Source: JBOGUF01 sp050696075 (GTDB taxonomy: Bacteria > Chloroflexota > Chloroflexia > Thermomicrobiales > UBA6265). From it: 49,122 nt of DNA. Within the stretch, counting starts at the first letter, position 1. Every line of letters starts with the position of its first letter. The DNA is taken from positions 1 to 49,122 of the forward strand of contig JBOGUF010000161.1 of the NCBI GenBank assembly GCA_050696075.1. Reading direction: 5' to 3'. Positions 1 through 8,857 of the stretch are shown here, in pieces. The notes under the pieces were generated by a model that was given only the letters and a program-made list of their open reading frames with translations, was not told where the DNA came from and did not search any database. Both the position numbers and the translations under genes were made by a program.

Positions 1-1316
1 TCGGCACACCAGACCGCGTCCTGTTCCTCCGCGCCGAGCAGAAAGAGTTCGACACCGAGCCAATCGATCTTTCGATAGTCCAACCGCGCGCCATAGAGAG
101 CGATCGCGCGGGTGCCGCTCTGAATCCCGGCGAAGTGACCCCATTCCGCCAGGCGCTCATCGAAGGTGTTCAGGTCGAGTGGGTCGCCATGGGCCAGGTA
201 CCGCGAAAAGAGCACTTTCGGCGTGGCAGACGCGCGCGACGCGGCGTGGACGATCAGGTTGCGGGCCTGAGAACCGAAGCCCTTTGCGGCGGTCCCGAGC
301 GCGTGCGAGACGCCGAGGTGGCTGGTCAGCGCCAACCCGCTGTCGCGCTCCGCCCCTTCGTGGATCGCGGTCGGGTATGCGGTCCCAGCGATCAACTGGA
401 GGACGTAGTCCGGGACGTAGTAGCCGCGCGTCGCGAGGTGGAAGGCGGAAAACCCGCTCATCCGGTCGAGCCCGGCGCCGTCGCCGAGTAACCGCTCCTC
501 GTCAATGAAGCCATAGAGGAGCGACTTCATCTGCCCCGACGCGCCGAGGACATCGGGCGGGTAGGCGCGGCAATAGGGTCCGGCGAACTGGGCGAGACCT
601 CGGTGGTAGTGCGTCGCGGCCTGGAGCCAGAGGCGCTCCTGGATCATCTCCGCCTTCTTCACCGTCAGTGGATCGGCGGTGTGATTCGCCAGGGTCGCGA
701 CTGTGCTCAACATCTGCCCGAGATAGGTTGGACTGTTGTAGTCGCGGAAGCCACCGTGGCGGTTGGTGTACGTCAGAAAGTCGTCGAGTTTGGCGACACC
801 GCAGGCGATCGCGTCCGCATCGCGCAGGAACTCACCACCGAGGATGCGGTTGGCGACGTCGAGGACGACGACGTTGCTATAGGTGAGGTGGGCGGCGATG
901 TTATCGAGCGCCTGAAGCCCGGCACGAATCGAGGTCCGCAACGCGTTCCGTATGTTCGACGACAGGCGATTCCCGAACAGTTTGGCAATCGGGATCAGCT
1001 CGATGAGGAAAAGTTGGACCGCGTTGAGATCGGCGATACCGGGATCGAGGAAGCACATCCGGAAGTGGCCGTAATCGGGATGCCCCGGTCGCACTTCCTG
1101 TGAGGAGAGGACCGTCGTCAGGATCGTCTCGGCGCGCGCCCTCGCCGCCGCGCTCCCATCGTCCAGCAGCACCCAGGCGTACCCGAGCGATGGGGGTGGG
1201 AAAAAGGGCGGGGGCCCGACGAGGTTGTGGGTCGGGTCGAACTCCCGCTCGAGCGCCTTCCGGGCAATCTTCATGAACTCCGCCCGCTCGAACCGGGGAC
1301 GTGCGAGAGCCGTCAC
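1..1316 (-). CDS. Large hypothetical protein, possibly alpha/alpha-toroid (partial, runs off left edge)
   Basis: An uninterrupted frame of about 438 codons on the minus strand starts at GTG 1316, five bases after a clear GGAGGT; an in-frame TGA at 1320-1322 fixes the start region. The C-terminus lies outside the window. The N-terminal part reads RFERAEFMKIARKALEREFD. Later segments such as GGFRDYNSPTYLGQMLSTV and GPYCRAYPPDVLG, in helix-rich sequence, resemble alpha/alpha-toroid glycosidase or polysaccharide-lyase scaffolds (heparinase-like), but I recognise no catalytic signature and assign no reaction. There is no signal peptide, so it is probably cytoplasmic. It is divergent from the FAD oxidoreductase operon across a 180-bp gap, so it probably belongs to the same catabolic locus and may share its GntR regulator. 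The existence of the gene is well supported; the family is a guess. Confidence 0.75.
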   Translation of the reverse strand, partial: MTALARPRFERAEFMKIARKALEREFDPTHNLVGPPPFFPPPSLGYAWVLLDDGSAAARARAETILTTVLSSQEVRPGHPDYGHFRMCFLDPGIADLNAVQLFLIELIPIAKLFGNRLSSNIRNALRTSIRAGLQALDNIAAHLTYSNVVVLDVANRILGGEFLRDADAIACGVAKLDDFLTYTNRHGGFRDYNSPTYLGQMLSTVATLANHTADPLTVKKAEMIQERLWLQAATHYHRGLAQFAGPYCRAYPPDVLGASGQMKSLLYGFIDEERLLGDGAGLDRMSGFSAFHLATRGYYVPDYVLQLIAGTAYPTAIHEGAERDSGLALTSHLGVSHALGTAAKGFGSQARNLIVHAASRASATPKVLFSRYLAHGDPLDLNTFDERLAEWGHFAGIQSGTRAIALYGARLDYRKIDWLGVELFLLGAEEQDAVWCA

Positions 1317-1407
1317 CGCTCACCTCCCACCAGGGTCTCATCCCGATACATCAGGATGAATCACATCATAAAGTCAGCACCGCTGGGCGTCAAGGTCTGA
1401 GTCATGC

Positions 1408-1436
1408 TTGACACCCCGGTCGAATCGCCCTAGACT
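1408..1436 (+). promoter_or_regulatory. Sigma70-type promoter of the catabolic operon
   Basis: TTGACA at 1408-1413, a 17-bp spacer and TAGACT at 1431-1436 form a near-consensus promoter about 60 bp before the FAD oxidoreductase start at 1496. An 8-bp palindrome ATCATGAT at 1448-1455 lies just downstream and would be a reasonable operator for the GntR protein of this operon; that link is inference. Confidence 0.6.
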
Positions 1437-1495
1437 CGCCGATGTCATCATGATCTTTCAGCCCACCATGTGGCCCCTCGGCGATTGGGGACGAG

Positions 1496-2821
1496 ATGTT
1501 CCACTACCAGCGCACCATCCCGACGCTCTGGTCGACCGACGTGCTCGTCGTTGGCGCCGGTTCGGCCGGCTGCTCAGCGGCGATCGCGGCGGCGCGGCCG
1601 GGATGCTCGGTGACGCTTGTCGAACGCTACGGGTTTCTCGGCGGGGTCAGTACCGGGGTCCTCGATACATTTTACGGGTTTTATACCCCCGGTTCGGAGG
1701 CGCGGCGCGTCGTCGACGGGGTGCCGGGCGACATCGTCCGTGAGCTTGGCGCCCGGAAAGCCGCCTTCGAGCGACCGAACACCTTCGGCGCAGGGACCGG
1801 TATCACCTATCACCCGGAGACACTGAAGCGCGTCTATGAGGAGATGGCACTGACGAGCGGTGTCCAGATCCTGCTCCATACATTCTGCACCGACGCGATC
1901 GTGGAGGACGGCCGTCTCGCCGGGGTCGTCGTCGACAGTAAGAGCGGTCTGCAACGGATCGACGCGCGGGTGACGGTCGATTGCAGCGGGGACGCGGACG
2001 TGGCGGCCCGCGCCGGAGCGCCGTGCGAACAAGCCGGGGTCGAGAGTCCGGTTCAGACGGCGACGACGACCTTTCGGGTCTGCAACGTCGATGTCCCGAG
2101 GGCGGTCACGATCAAACGTGACCGGATGGCAGAGTTGATGAAGACCGCCGTCGCGCGCGATCGGTATGACCTCCCGCGGTTGGACGGCAGTATTCACCGG
2201 ACACCGGTGCCCGGGGTGATGTTGGCGATCATGTCGCGCGTGCCGGACCTCGACGCGACCGATCCGGTCGATCTGACGCGGGCCGAGATCGAAGGGCGGC
2301 GTCAGGTTGAGCAGTACGTCCGGTTCCTGCGGGAGTATGTCCCCGGCTACGAGCGGGCCGATCTCATCGCGACTTCGGTCCAGATCGGTGTCCGGGAATC
2401 GCGGCGGATTCGCGGCGAGTACTGGCTGACGGAAGCCGACGTCGTCGCCGCGCGGCGGCACGACGACGACGTCGTGCTCTGCGGCGCCCCGATCGAAGAT
2501 CACCACACCGGCAGCGACACGCGTTGGCAGTACCTTCCAGACGGCGAGGTCTACGGCATCCCCTATCGCTCGCTGCTACCGCTTCAGGTCGAAGGGCTGC
2601 TCGTCGCCGGGAAGTGTCTCTCCGCCAGTCACGACGCCCACGCCTCCGCGCGCAACATGGCCCAGTGCATGGCAATGGGTCAGGCGGCCGGCACCGCCGC
2701 GGCGCTCGCCGTCGAAACCGGCCGCACGCCGCGTGCGATCGACCGTGGACAACTCCGCGACCGGTTGCTTGCCGCCGACGCAATCCTCGAATGGCCGGCC
2801 CTGATGCCGGCGAGTGTGTGA
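1496..2821 (+). CDS. FAD-dependent oxidoreductase (FAD_oxidored family)
   Basis: This 441-residue flavoprotein has an N-terminal Rossmann motif, VVGAGSAGCSAA (GxGxxG at residues 20-25), and the ribose-binding acidic residue E43 in VTLVERYGFLGG. The C-terminal part (LLVAGKCLSASHDAHASARN followed by MAMGQAAGTAAALA) is the usual FAD-domain closure of the FAD_oxidored (Pfam 12831) group. Such proteins oxidise alcohol, amine or sugar-type substrates, but the substrate cannot be read from sequence. The ATG at 1496 follows a GGGGA. It is the first gene of a rightward operon; the phosphotriesterase-like gene starts 8 bp after its stop. Together they suggest oxidation of a small polyol or sugar-like compound followed by hydrolysis of a lactone or ester. 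No signal peptide is present. Confidence 0.85.
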   Translation: MFHYQRTIPTLWSTDVLVVGAGSAGCSAAIAAARPGCSVTLVERYGFLGGVSTGVLDTFYGFYTPGSEARRVVDGVPGDIVRELGARKAAFERPNTFGAGTGITYHPETLKRVYEEMALTSGVQILLHTFCTDAIVEDGRLAGVVVDSKSGLQRIDARVTVDCSGDADVAARAGAPCEQAGVESPVQTATTTFRVCNVDVPRAVTIKRDRMAELMKTAVARDRYDLPRLDGSIHRTPVPGVMLAIMSRVPDLDATDPVDLTRAEIEGRRQVEQYVRFLREYVPGYERADLIATSVQIGVRESRRIRGEYWLTEADVVAARRHDDDVVLCGAPIEDHHTGSDTRWQYLPDGEVYGIPYRSLLPLQVEGLLVAGKCLSASHDAHASARNMAQCMAMGQAAGTAAALAVETGRTPRAIDRGQLRDRLLAADAILEWPALMPASV

Positions 2822-2829
2822 GATCGGCC

Positions 2830-3795
2830 ATGACCTTTGTCCGCACCGTTCTCGGCGATATCGAGGCGACGCAACTCGGGGTGACCAACGCCCACGAACA
2901 TCTCTTCATCATGGGCGGCCTGCCGGTCATGAAGGAACCCGATTTCCGGCTCGACAGTGTCGAGCACGCGGTGACGGAAGTACGGAGTTTTCTCGCCGCC
3001 GGCGGCCGGAGTCTGCTCGACGCGATGCCGCTCGACTGTGGACGGAGCGCGGCGCGGCTGATGACGGTTGCCCGCGAGACGGGCGCACACGTCATCGCCT
3101 GCACCGGGTTCCACCAGCGATCGTTCTACGATGATCTGCACTGGACCCATCATTACCCGGTCGATCAATTGACCCGCCTCATGATCGTGGAGATCGAGGA
3201 GGGGATGGACGAACACGGGTGCAACGGTCCAATCCCGGCGCGCGTCGAGGCCCGCGCGGGAGCGATCAAGATTGCGACCGACTACCAACGGATCGCCCCC
3301 GTGACCGAAAAGCTGATCGAGGCCGCTGTCGCGGCGCACCGCGCAACGGGCGCCCCGATCATCACCCACGCCGACCAGGGCACGATGGGGTTGGAACAGG
3401 CGGAACGGCTGATCCGGCTCGGCGCGAACCCATCCCATGTCGCGATCGGTCACCTCGATCGCAACCCGGATCTCGCCTACCACCTCGCGATTGCCGCGAC
3501 AGGTGTCTTTCTGCAATACGACACCCCAGGCCGGATCAACTACCAACCGGAGAGTGTCGTCGTCGCGCTAATCGCGGGGATGATCGAGGCAGGCTACGGC
3601 GATCGCATCCTCCTCGGCGGTGATACCGCGCGCCGATCGTCGTGGCGTTCCCACGGCGGCGGACCAGGGATCGCCTATATCGTCGAACGGTTTTTGCCAC
3701 GGTTGCGCGCCGAGGGATTCGCTCCAGCGGCGATCGATGCACTTGTCGTCGCCAATCCGGCGCGGGCGTTCAGTTTCGCGGAGCGAGTGGGATGA
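2830..3795 (+). CDS. Phosphotriesterase-family metal-dependent hydrolase (lactonase/esterase-like)
   Basis: This 321-residue TIM-barrel amidohydrolase has the full binuclear metal site of the phosphotriesterase family: H22 and H24 in NAHEH, the carboxylatable lysine K147 in AGAIKIATDY, H180 in PIITHADQG, H208 in AIGHLDRNPD and D265 in LLGGDTARR. In this family, members in catabolic operons are often lactonases rather than organophosphate hydrolases; a lactonase following the FAD oxidoreductase is a sensible inference. The ATG at 2830 is chosen because it aligns with the conserved N-terminus and lies 8 bp after the preceding stop; longer readings of the frame run back into the FAD gene. Its stop overlaps the start of the GntR gene (ATGA). 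Confidence 0.88.
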   Translation: MTFVRTVLGDIEATQLGVTNAHEHLFIMGGLPVMKEPDFRLDSVEHAVTEVRSFLAAGGRSLLDAMPLDCGRSAARLMTVARETGAHVIACTGFHQRSFYDDLHWTHHYPVDQLTRLMIVEIEEGMDEHGCNGPIPARVEARAGAIKIATDYQRIAPVTEKLIEAAVAAHRATGAPIITHADQGTMGLEQAERLIRLGANPSHVAIGHLDRNPDLAYHLAIAATGVFLQYDTPGRINYQPESVVVALIAGMIEAGYGDRILLGGDTARRSSWRSHGGGPGIAYIVERFLPRLRAEGFAPAAIDALVVANPARAFSFAERVG

Positions 3796-4571
3796 TCGGG
3801 CTGACTGGGATGACGCGGGAGATCGCCCGCGAGGCGGGGGCGCCACTTCATCAGCAGGTCTCGCGCGCGCTGCGGGGATACATCGTCGCGTCGCTCCAAC
3901 CGAACGACACGATTCCGACCGAACCGGAGTTGGAAGTCCATTTCGGGGTCAGCCGGGCGACGATCCGCCGCGCCGTCGACGATCTCGTCGACGAGGGGCT
4001 GCTGGCCCGGCGGCAGGGCGCGGGCACCTTCGTCCGCGGCGTGAAGGTAAGCTACGAACCGGCCAAACTGGCGAGTTGGTCGGAGTCCATCCGCGCCCTC
4101 GGTCAGACACCCCGAACCCGGACGATGCAAAGGCAGGAGGTGACCGGTCCCGATTGGGTGCGAGAGCGGCTGCGACTGACGTCCGGCGAACCGGTCATCT
4201 GGCTCTGGCGATTGCGGCTGGCCGGCGACGAGCCGATGTCGGTGATGGTCAACTATCTCCCCGGCCGGTTGGTGCCGGGGTTGGCTGAGCGAGGGTTGAT
4301 GCACGAATCGCTCTACGACGAATTGCGGATGAACTACGGGTTCGTCCCGGCACGGGCTGAGGATGAAGTCGAGGCGAAACTCGTCACCGACGACGAGGCG
4401 GCGTTGCTGGGCGTCGCGCCGGGGAGTCCGCTGATCGAGGTCTGCCGCACCGCCTATCTCGCCGACGAGACACCGATCGAAGTCAGCGTCGTCCGCTCGC
4501 GCGCCGACCGCTACCGCTACCGGGCGACGTTTGTCGATCCGGCCGTCGCCGGTGTCAGGAGACCGCGATGA
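3792..4571 (+). CDS. GntR-family transcriptional regulator (HutC/UTRA type)
   Basis: This 259-residue regulator has an N-terminal winged helix-turn-helix (about residues 15-80, including IPTEPELEVHFGVSRATIRR and the wing sequence RRQGAGTFV) and a C-terminal UTRA ligand-binding domain (about residues 95-250). HutC-type GntR proteins usually sense a substrate or pathway intermediate and repress their own operon. The ATG at 3792 overlaps the phosphotriesterase stop as ATGA, and its own stop overlaps the kinase ATG in the same way, so it is translationally coupled inside the operon. It is the obvious local regulator of the locus. Candidate operators near 1440-1460 are only suggestive. Confidence 0.88.
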   Translation: MIGLTGMTREIAREAGAPLHQQVSRALRGYIVASLQPNDTIPTEPELEVHFGVSRATIRRAVDDLVDEGLLARRQGAGTFVRGVKVSYEPAKLASWSESIRALGQTPRTRTMQRQEVTGPDWVRERLRLTSGEPVIWLWRLRLAGDEPMSVMVNYLPGRLVPGLAERGLMHESLYDELRMNYGFVPARAEDEVEAKLVTDDEAALLGVAPGSPLIEVCRTAYLADETPIEVSVVRSRADRYRYRATFVDPAVAGVRRPR

Positions 4572-6097
4572 GTGACCTCGTCGTCGGTCTCGATCTCGGC
4601 ACCTCGTCCTAAAAAGCGGCGGCGTTCGATGCCGACGGACGACTCGTCGCCGAAGCGGCGGCCACCCCGACGCACGCCCATCCGCGACCGGGATGGGTCG
4701 AACAAGATCCGGCGGATCTCCTGGCGACGGCGGCGCTGGCTTTGCGCCGGTTGATCGACGGCGGGATCGATCCCGATGCCGTGCGGGCGGTGGGGTTGAC
4801 CGGTCAATTGGGCGGGATCGTTCTTGTCGACGAGGCGGGACGGGCCGTCGGCGTCCACGAGGTCTGGCTCGACAACCGTTGCCAACCGTATCGTGAGGCG
4901 CTGTTGCACGCGCACGGCGAAGACGTCCTTGGCCTGACCGGGATCCACCCGTTCCAGGCGCCGCGTCTCCGCTGGCGGGCCGCCGAGCGGCCGGCGGAAT
5001 TAGCGAGCAGCGCCAAAGCGGTCCAGTGCTGGCCATTCGTCGGGATGACCTTCGCCGGGTTGACCGCGACCGGCGTCTACAACGATTGGACCTCGATCGG
5101 CATCTTTGGTGTTGCCGATGTCCGGAATGCCGCCTGGTCGGCGCGGCTGTGTGAATTGGCCGGGATCGATGCCGCGCTCCTGCCACGAATCGTGCCGCCC
5201 TGGGAGCTCATCGGGGAACTTGCCTCCCCGTGGGCGGAGCCAACCGGATTGCGCGTGGGGACGCCGATCGTCGCCGGGCTTGGCGACGGGATCGCCGGGT
5301 GGCTCGGCTGCGGCGCGGTGGCGCCGGGCATCGCGGTCGATACCGCCGGCAGTTCCGACCATTTCGGTGTCGCGACTGACCGCTACGCCCCTGATCCGGC
5401 CGAGCGGGTCCTGACGACCTTTCGCTCGGCGATCCCCGGTCTGTGGCACGTCTTTGGGTTTACCGCCGGGAGCGGACTCTCTCACCAGTGGTTTCTCCGC
5501 GCGTTTGGTCGCGGTCTCGACGATCCGCTGGAGATCCTCGATGGCGCCTGGGATGTGTTGGAAGCAGAGGCCGCGGCGATCCCGCCGGGGAGCGAGCGGC
5601 TGGTCTGCGTCCCGCATCTCGAAGGCCGGTTTTGTCCGGACGAACCTGACGTGCGAGGTGTCTGGCTGGGATTCACCTGGCAACACGGTCGCGCGCACTT
5701 CTATCGCTCGATTCTCGAAGCGGTCGCCTATGAGTACGCGCACTACCTGGCAGCGGCGCGACGGCTCGGGATCGACACCGCGTTGCACGAGGTCCGCGTC
5801 GTCGGTGGCGGCGCCAAGAGTGCGCTCTGGAATCAGATCAAAGCGGACGTGCTTGGGATTCCGTACGCCCAGCTCGCTCCCTCGAACTACACCTGCCGTG
5901 GTGCCGCACTCTGCGCCGGTTACGCGAGCGGTTTGTATGCCGATCTCGCCGCGACGGCGACGCGCGGTATCGAAGTCACGCGCCGGTTCGAACCGGATGC
6001 CGAACACCATGACCGGTATCGACCCTACGTCGCGCACTACCGGGACCTGTTGAAGGAGTTACGGCCGTCGTTTGCGCGCGCGGCGACCTTGCCTTAG
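4568..6097 (+). pseudogene. FGGY-family carbohydrate kinase with in-frame TAA at codon 15
   Basis: Read through the stop, this is a 509-codon xylulokinase-like FGGY kinase of normal length. ATG 4568 follows AGGAGA and overlaps the GntR stop. The first 14 residues are MSDLVVGLDLGTSS, the conserved phosphate-1 loop; codon 15 (4610-4612) is TAA, followed in the same frame by KAAAFDADGRLVAEA, exactly what the family has after this motif. The C-terminal half is intact, including RVVGGGAKSALWNQIKADVL. A single change, TCA (Ser) to TAA, explains the stop. Reinitiation downstream would lose the ATP-binding loop, so the product should be inactive. A sequencing error cannot be excluded. The kinase would phosphorylate the sugar or polyol handled by this operon. 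Confidence 0.85.
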
Positions 6098-6215
6098 CCG
6101 CATCCGCCCGGTCCGAAGGTGGATCGCGAAGAAAGGAGACTGCCCAATCGGGTCCGCCGAGGCGATTTCGTCACGGTTTCAGTCGTCCAGATAGACACTT
6201 TGAGAGGAGACAACG

Positions 6216-7829
6216 ATGTCCGAATCAATGCCATCAACCGGTCGGCAGCTCACCCGCCGTCAATTCGTCACCGCCTCGGCCGGTGCCGTTGGAGTGGCGC
6301 TGGCGAGTCGCGGTCTCCCGATCCCGGCACTCGCAGCGCAGGAGGCGATCGCCCGCGGCGGGACATTCCGCACCAATCTCGGCACCGGATTGCCGACACT
6401 CAACCCGACCATCTCCTCGTTCCTCGGCGGTCTCTACAACCTGATGTACGACTCGCTGATCCGCTACCGCTTGGTCGATCCCGCGACGCGCACCTATGAG
6501 GTGCTGCCGGCGCTGGCCGAGACCTGGGCGTGGAACGAGGACAATACCGAGATCACCTTCACGCTTCGACAGGGTGTGAAGTTCCACGACGGGTCGGACT
6601 GGAATGCCGATGTTGCCAAGTGGAATTTCGACTTGATGATGACCCACGAGCAATCGTTCGCGAAACCGTTCGTGGAGAGTATCGAGTCGGTCGAGGTCGT
6701 CGACCCGGCAAATGTCCGTCTCAAGCTAAAGGGACCCTCCGCCCCGCTGCTGGCGAATCTCTCGAACAGCTCAGGTCGCGTCTTCTTCATCTCGCAAGCG
6801 CAGTACGAGCAGTTGGGCGAGGCCGGGTTCGGCGAGAATCCCTCCGGCACCGGTCCGATGCGGTTCGATTCGTGGATCAAGGAGAATCAGGTCACGCTGA
6901 CCCGGTTCGACGGCTACTGGCAGCAAGGGGAAGACGGGCAACCGCTTCCCTACCTCGACGGCGCACAGTACCGGCTGATCCCCGAGGCACAGACGGCGCT
7001 GGTCGAGTTGATGTCCGGCAATCTCGAATACCTCGAGATCGACCCGAAGGACGCCGCGACGGTGCAGGGGAACGGCGATCTCACCCTCGATCCGATTCCG
7101 GCCTCCGGCTCCTTCTACGTCGTGCTTGGACTCAACCAGACAGTTGGACTGTTTGGCGAGAACATCGGGGTGCGGAAAGCGGCGCTGACCGCGCTCAACC
7201 GCGAAGCGATCATGAATGTCATCAGCTTCGGCCAGGCGACACTGGCCCCGTACCCGTACTGGTACGAAGGGATGATCGGCTACGATTCGACACTGCCGCG
7301 CTACGACTACGACGTCGAGGCGGCACAGGCGTTGCTGACCGATGCCGGGTTCCCCGATGGGGTCGATATCAAACTAACGGTGATCCAGCGTCCGCTCGAA
7401 CAGCAGATGGCCGAGATCATCAAGCAGATGTGGGACGAAGTCGGTATCCGAACGGAGTTGGAGATTCTGGAGCGGACGGCCTGGATCGCCAAGTTGCGCG
7501 AGGGCAAGGACTACGACGCCGCCTTCTGGCGGGCGATCTTCCCGGCCGATCCGGACCAGAACGGGCAACTCCTGCTGACCGGCGCCCAAAGCAACTGGGG
7601 CAGCTACTCCAACCCGGAGATCGACCGGTTGATGGGCGAGGCGCGGACGACACTCGACACCGCGCAACGCCAGGAGTTGTACCGGCAGGTCCAACAGCAC
7701 ATCTACGACGACGCTTGCGTCGGGCAGGCGTTCTACCTACCGACACTTGCGGCCTACCGGAACGCGCTCAACGGCTTCACCGCCGATGCCAATCAACCGC
7801 GTTTCCACGAGGCGTGGTTGACCCAGTAG
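6216..7829 (+). CDS. ABC transporter substrate-binding protein, SBP_bac_5 (dipeptide/oligopeptide type), Tat-exported
   Basis: This 537-residue family 5 extracytoplasmic binding protein has a twin-arginine signal, RQLTRRQFVTASAGAVGVAL, ending near ALAAQEA. Family landmarks follow: LNPTISSFLGG, LAETWAWNEDNTEITFTLRQ, GVKFHDGSDW and NREAIMNVISFGQAT. It captures a peptide-like, nickel-like, glycoside or opine-like solute; the cluster context favours a catabolic small molecule rather than a peptide. ATG 6216 is preceded by GAGGAGA. Two DppB/DppC-type permeases follow directly. Tat export implies the protein folds, possibly with ligand, before crossing the membrane. Confidence 0.9.
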   Translation: MSESMPSTGRQLTRRQFVTASAGAVGVALASRGLPIPALAAQEAIARGGTFRTNLGTGLPTLNPTISSFLGGLYNLMYDSLIRYRLVDPATRTYEVLPALAETWAWNEDNTEITFTLRQGVKFHDGSDWNADVAKWNFDLMMTHEQSFAKPFVESIESVEVVDPANVRLKLKGPSAPLLANLSNSSGRVFFISQAQYEQLGEAGFGENPSGTGPMRFDSWIKENQVTLTRFDGYWQQGEDGQPLPYLDGAQYRLIPEAQTALVELMSGNLEYLEIDPKDAATVQGNGDLTLDPIPASGSFYVVLGLNQTVGLFGENIGVRKAALTALNREAIMNVISFGQATLAPYPYWYEGMIGYDSTLPRYDYDVEAAQALLTDAGFPDGVDIKLTVIQRPLEQQMAEIIKQMWDEVGIRTELEILERTAWIAKLREGKDYDAAFWRAIFPADPDQNGQLLLTGAQSNWGSYSNPEIDRLMGEARTTLDTAQRQELYRQVQQHIYDDACVGQAFYLPTLAAYRNALNGFTADANQPRFHEAWLTQ

Positions 7830-7906
7830 GCGTTTTCGGATTTCGGACCTCGCCGGGGCGAAATGGACATCGCCCCGGCGAGAGCCGGACATGATGTGGA
7901 GCAGCC

Positions 7907-8857
7907 ATGGGGCGATTCGTCGGGCGGCAAATGATGCAAACGGTGCCGGTGTTGTTCATCGTCACCGTGGTTGCCTTTGCCGTCACGATGCTGCTGCCCG
8001 GCGACCCAGCGCTGGCGATCCTGGGGGTGGAGCGGGCGCGGGACGCGGAGGCGTACCAGTCGCTCCGCCGCGAACTGGGACTGGACCAGCCGCTGCCCTT
8101 GCAGTATGTGAGTTGGTTAGGCCGACTTGCTCACGGTGACTTCGGCGAATCGGTGATCAACAACCAACCGGTGATCGACGGGCTGCGCCAGAGACTCCCA
8201 ATCACGATCGAACTCGGCGTCCTGAGTATGCTCTTCAGTGTGGTCGTCGCTGTTCCGTTCGGAATCTACGCGGCGCTCCGACGCGACACAATCGCCGATC
8301 TGATCGCCTCGATTGTGGCGCTCGCCGGGGTTGCGATGCCGAGTTTCTGGCTCGGCATCCTGCTCATCTACCTTTTTACGCTCGATTGGGGTCTGTTCCA
8401 GGCGAGTGGGTACGTCTCCTTCAGGGACGATCCGGTCGACCATCTCAAACATCTCGTGATGCCGGTCTTTGTGCTCTCGGTCGATTCGATCGGCGGGTTG
8501 CAGCGCCAGGTGCGGTCGGCGCTACTGGAGGTGATTGGGCAGGACTACATCCGGACGGCGCGGGCGAAGGGGTTGGCACCGAATGCCGTCGTCTGGACCC
8601 ACGCGCTCCGGAATGCACTGATCCCGGTCGCGACGATCATCGGGTTGCGGGTCGCACGGCTCCTGGGCGGGGCGGCGGTCGTCGAGACTGTCTTCGCCAT
8701 CCCCGGTGTCGGCCGGTTGGCGGTCGAGTCGATTTTCAACCGTGATTTCCCGGTCATCCAGGCGATCGTGCTGGTGATGGCGCTCGCGGTGCTCCTCAGC
8801 AATCTGCTGACCGACCTCGCCTACGGGTTGCTTGACCCGCGGATTCGCTGCGGATGA
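7907..8857 (+). CDS. ABC transporter permease, DppB/OppB type
   Basis: This 316-residue inner-membrane permease has about six hydrophobic segments and the BPD_transp_1 core. Near residues 205-225 is the cytoplasmic EAA-type loop, in YIRTARAKGLAPNAVVWTHA, which contacts the ATPase. The N-terminal membrane helix and the soluble loop before residue 95 are typical of DppB. The ATG at 7907 follows GTGGAG. The gene overlaps the next permease by four bases (ATGA), so both halves are made together. Confidence 0.9.
   Translation: MGRFVGRQMMQTVPVLFIVTVVAFAVTMLLPGDPALAILGVERARDAEAYQSLRRELGLDQPLPLQYVSWLGRLAHGDFGESVINNQPVIDGLRQRLPITIELGVLSMLFSVVVAVPFGIYAALRRDTIADLIASIVALAGVAMPSFWLGILLIYLFTLDWGLFQASGYVSFRDDPVDHLKHLVMPVFVLSVDSIGGLQRQVRSALLEVIGQDYIRTARAKGLAPNAVVWTHALRNALIPVATIIGLRVARLLGGAAVVETVFAIPGVGRLAVESIFNRDFPVIQAIVLVMALAVLLSNLLTDLAYGLLDPRIRCG

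Noticed and set aside
4610..4612. TAA in the kinase as programmed recoding or readthrough
   Set aside because: TAA, TAG and TGA all end ordinary genes here; no stimulatory structure is evident; a Ser codon one change away is the simpler explanation.
3675..5186. Long minus-strand open frame (503 codons)
   Set aside because: Antisense to three well-recognised genes; Arg/Asp/Pro-rich composition typical of high-GC shadow frames; no family and no ribosome site.
7859..7906. Possible terminator between binding protein and first permease (CGCCGGGGCG...CGCCCCGGCG)
   Set aside because: The CCTCGCCGGGGCGA / TCGCCCCGGCGAG dyad at about 7848-7881 is real, but operon logic favours a transcript-stabilising hairpin that lowers downstream expression; not enough to call a terminator.
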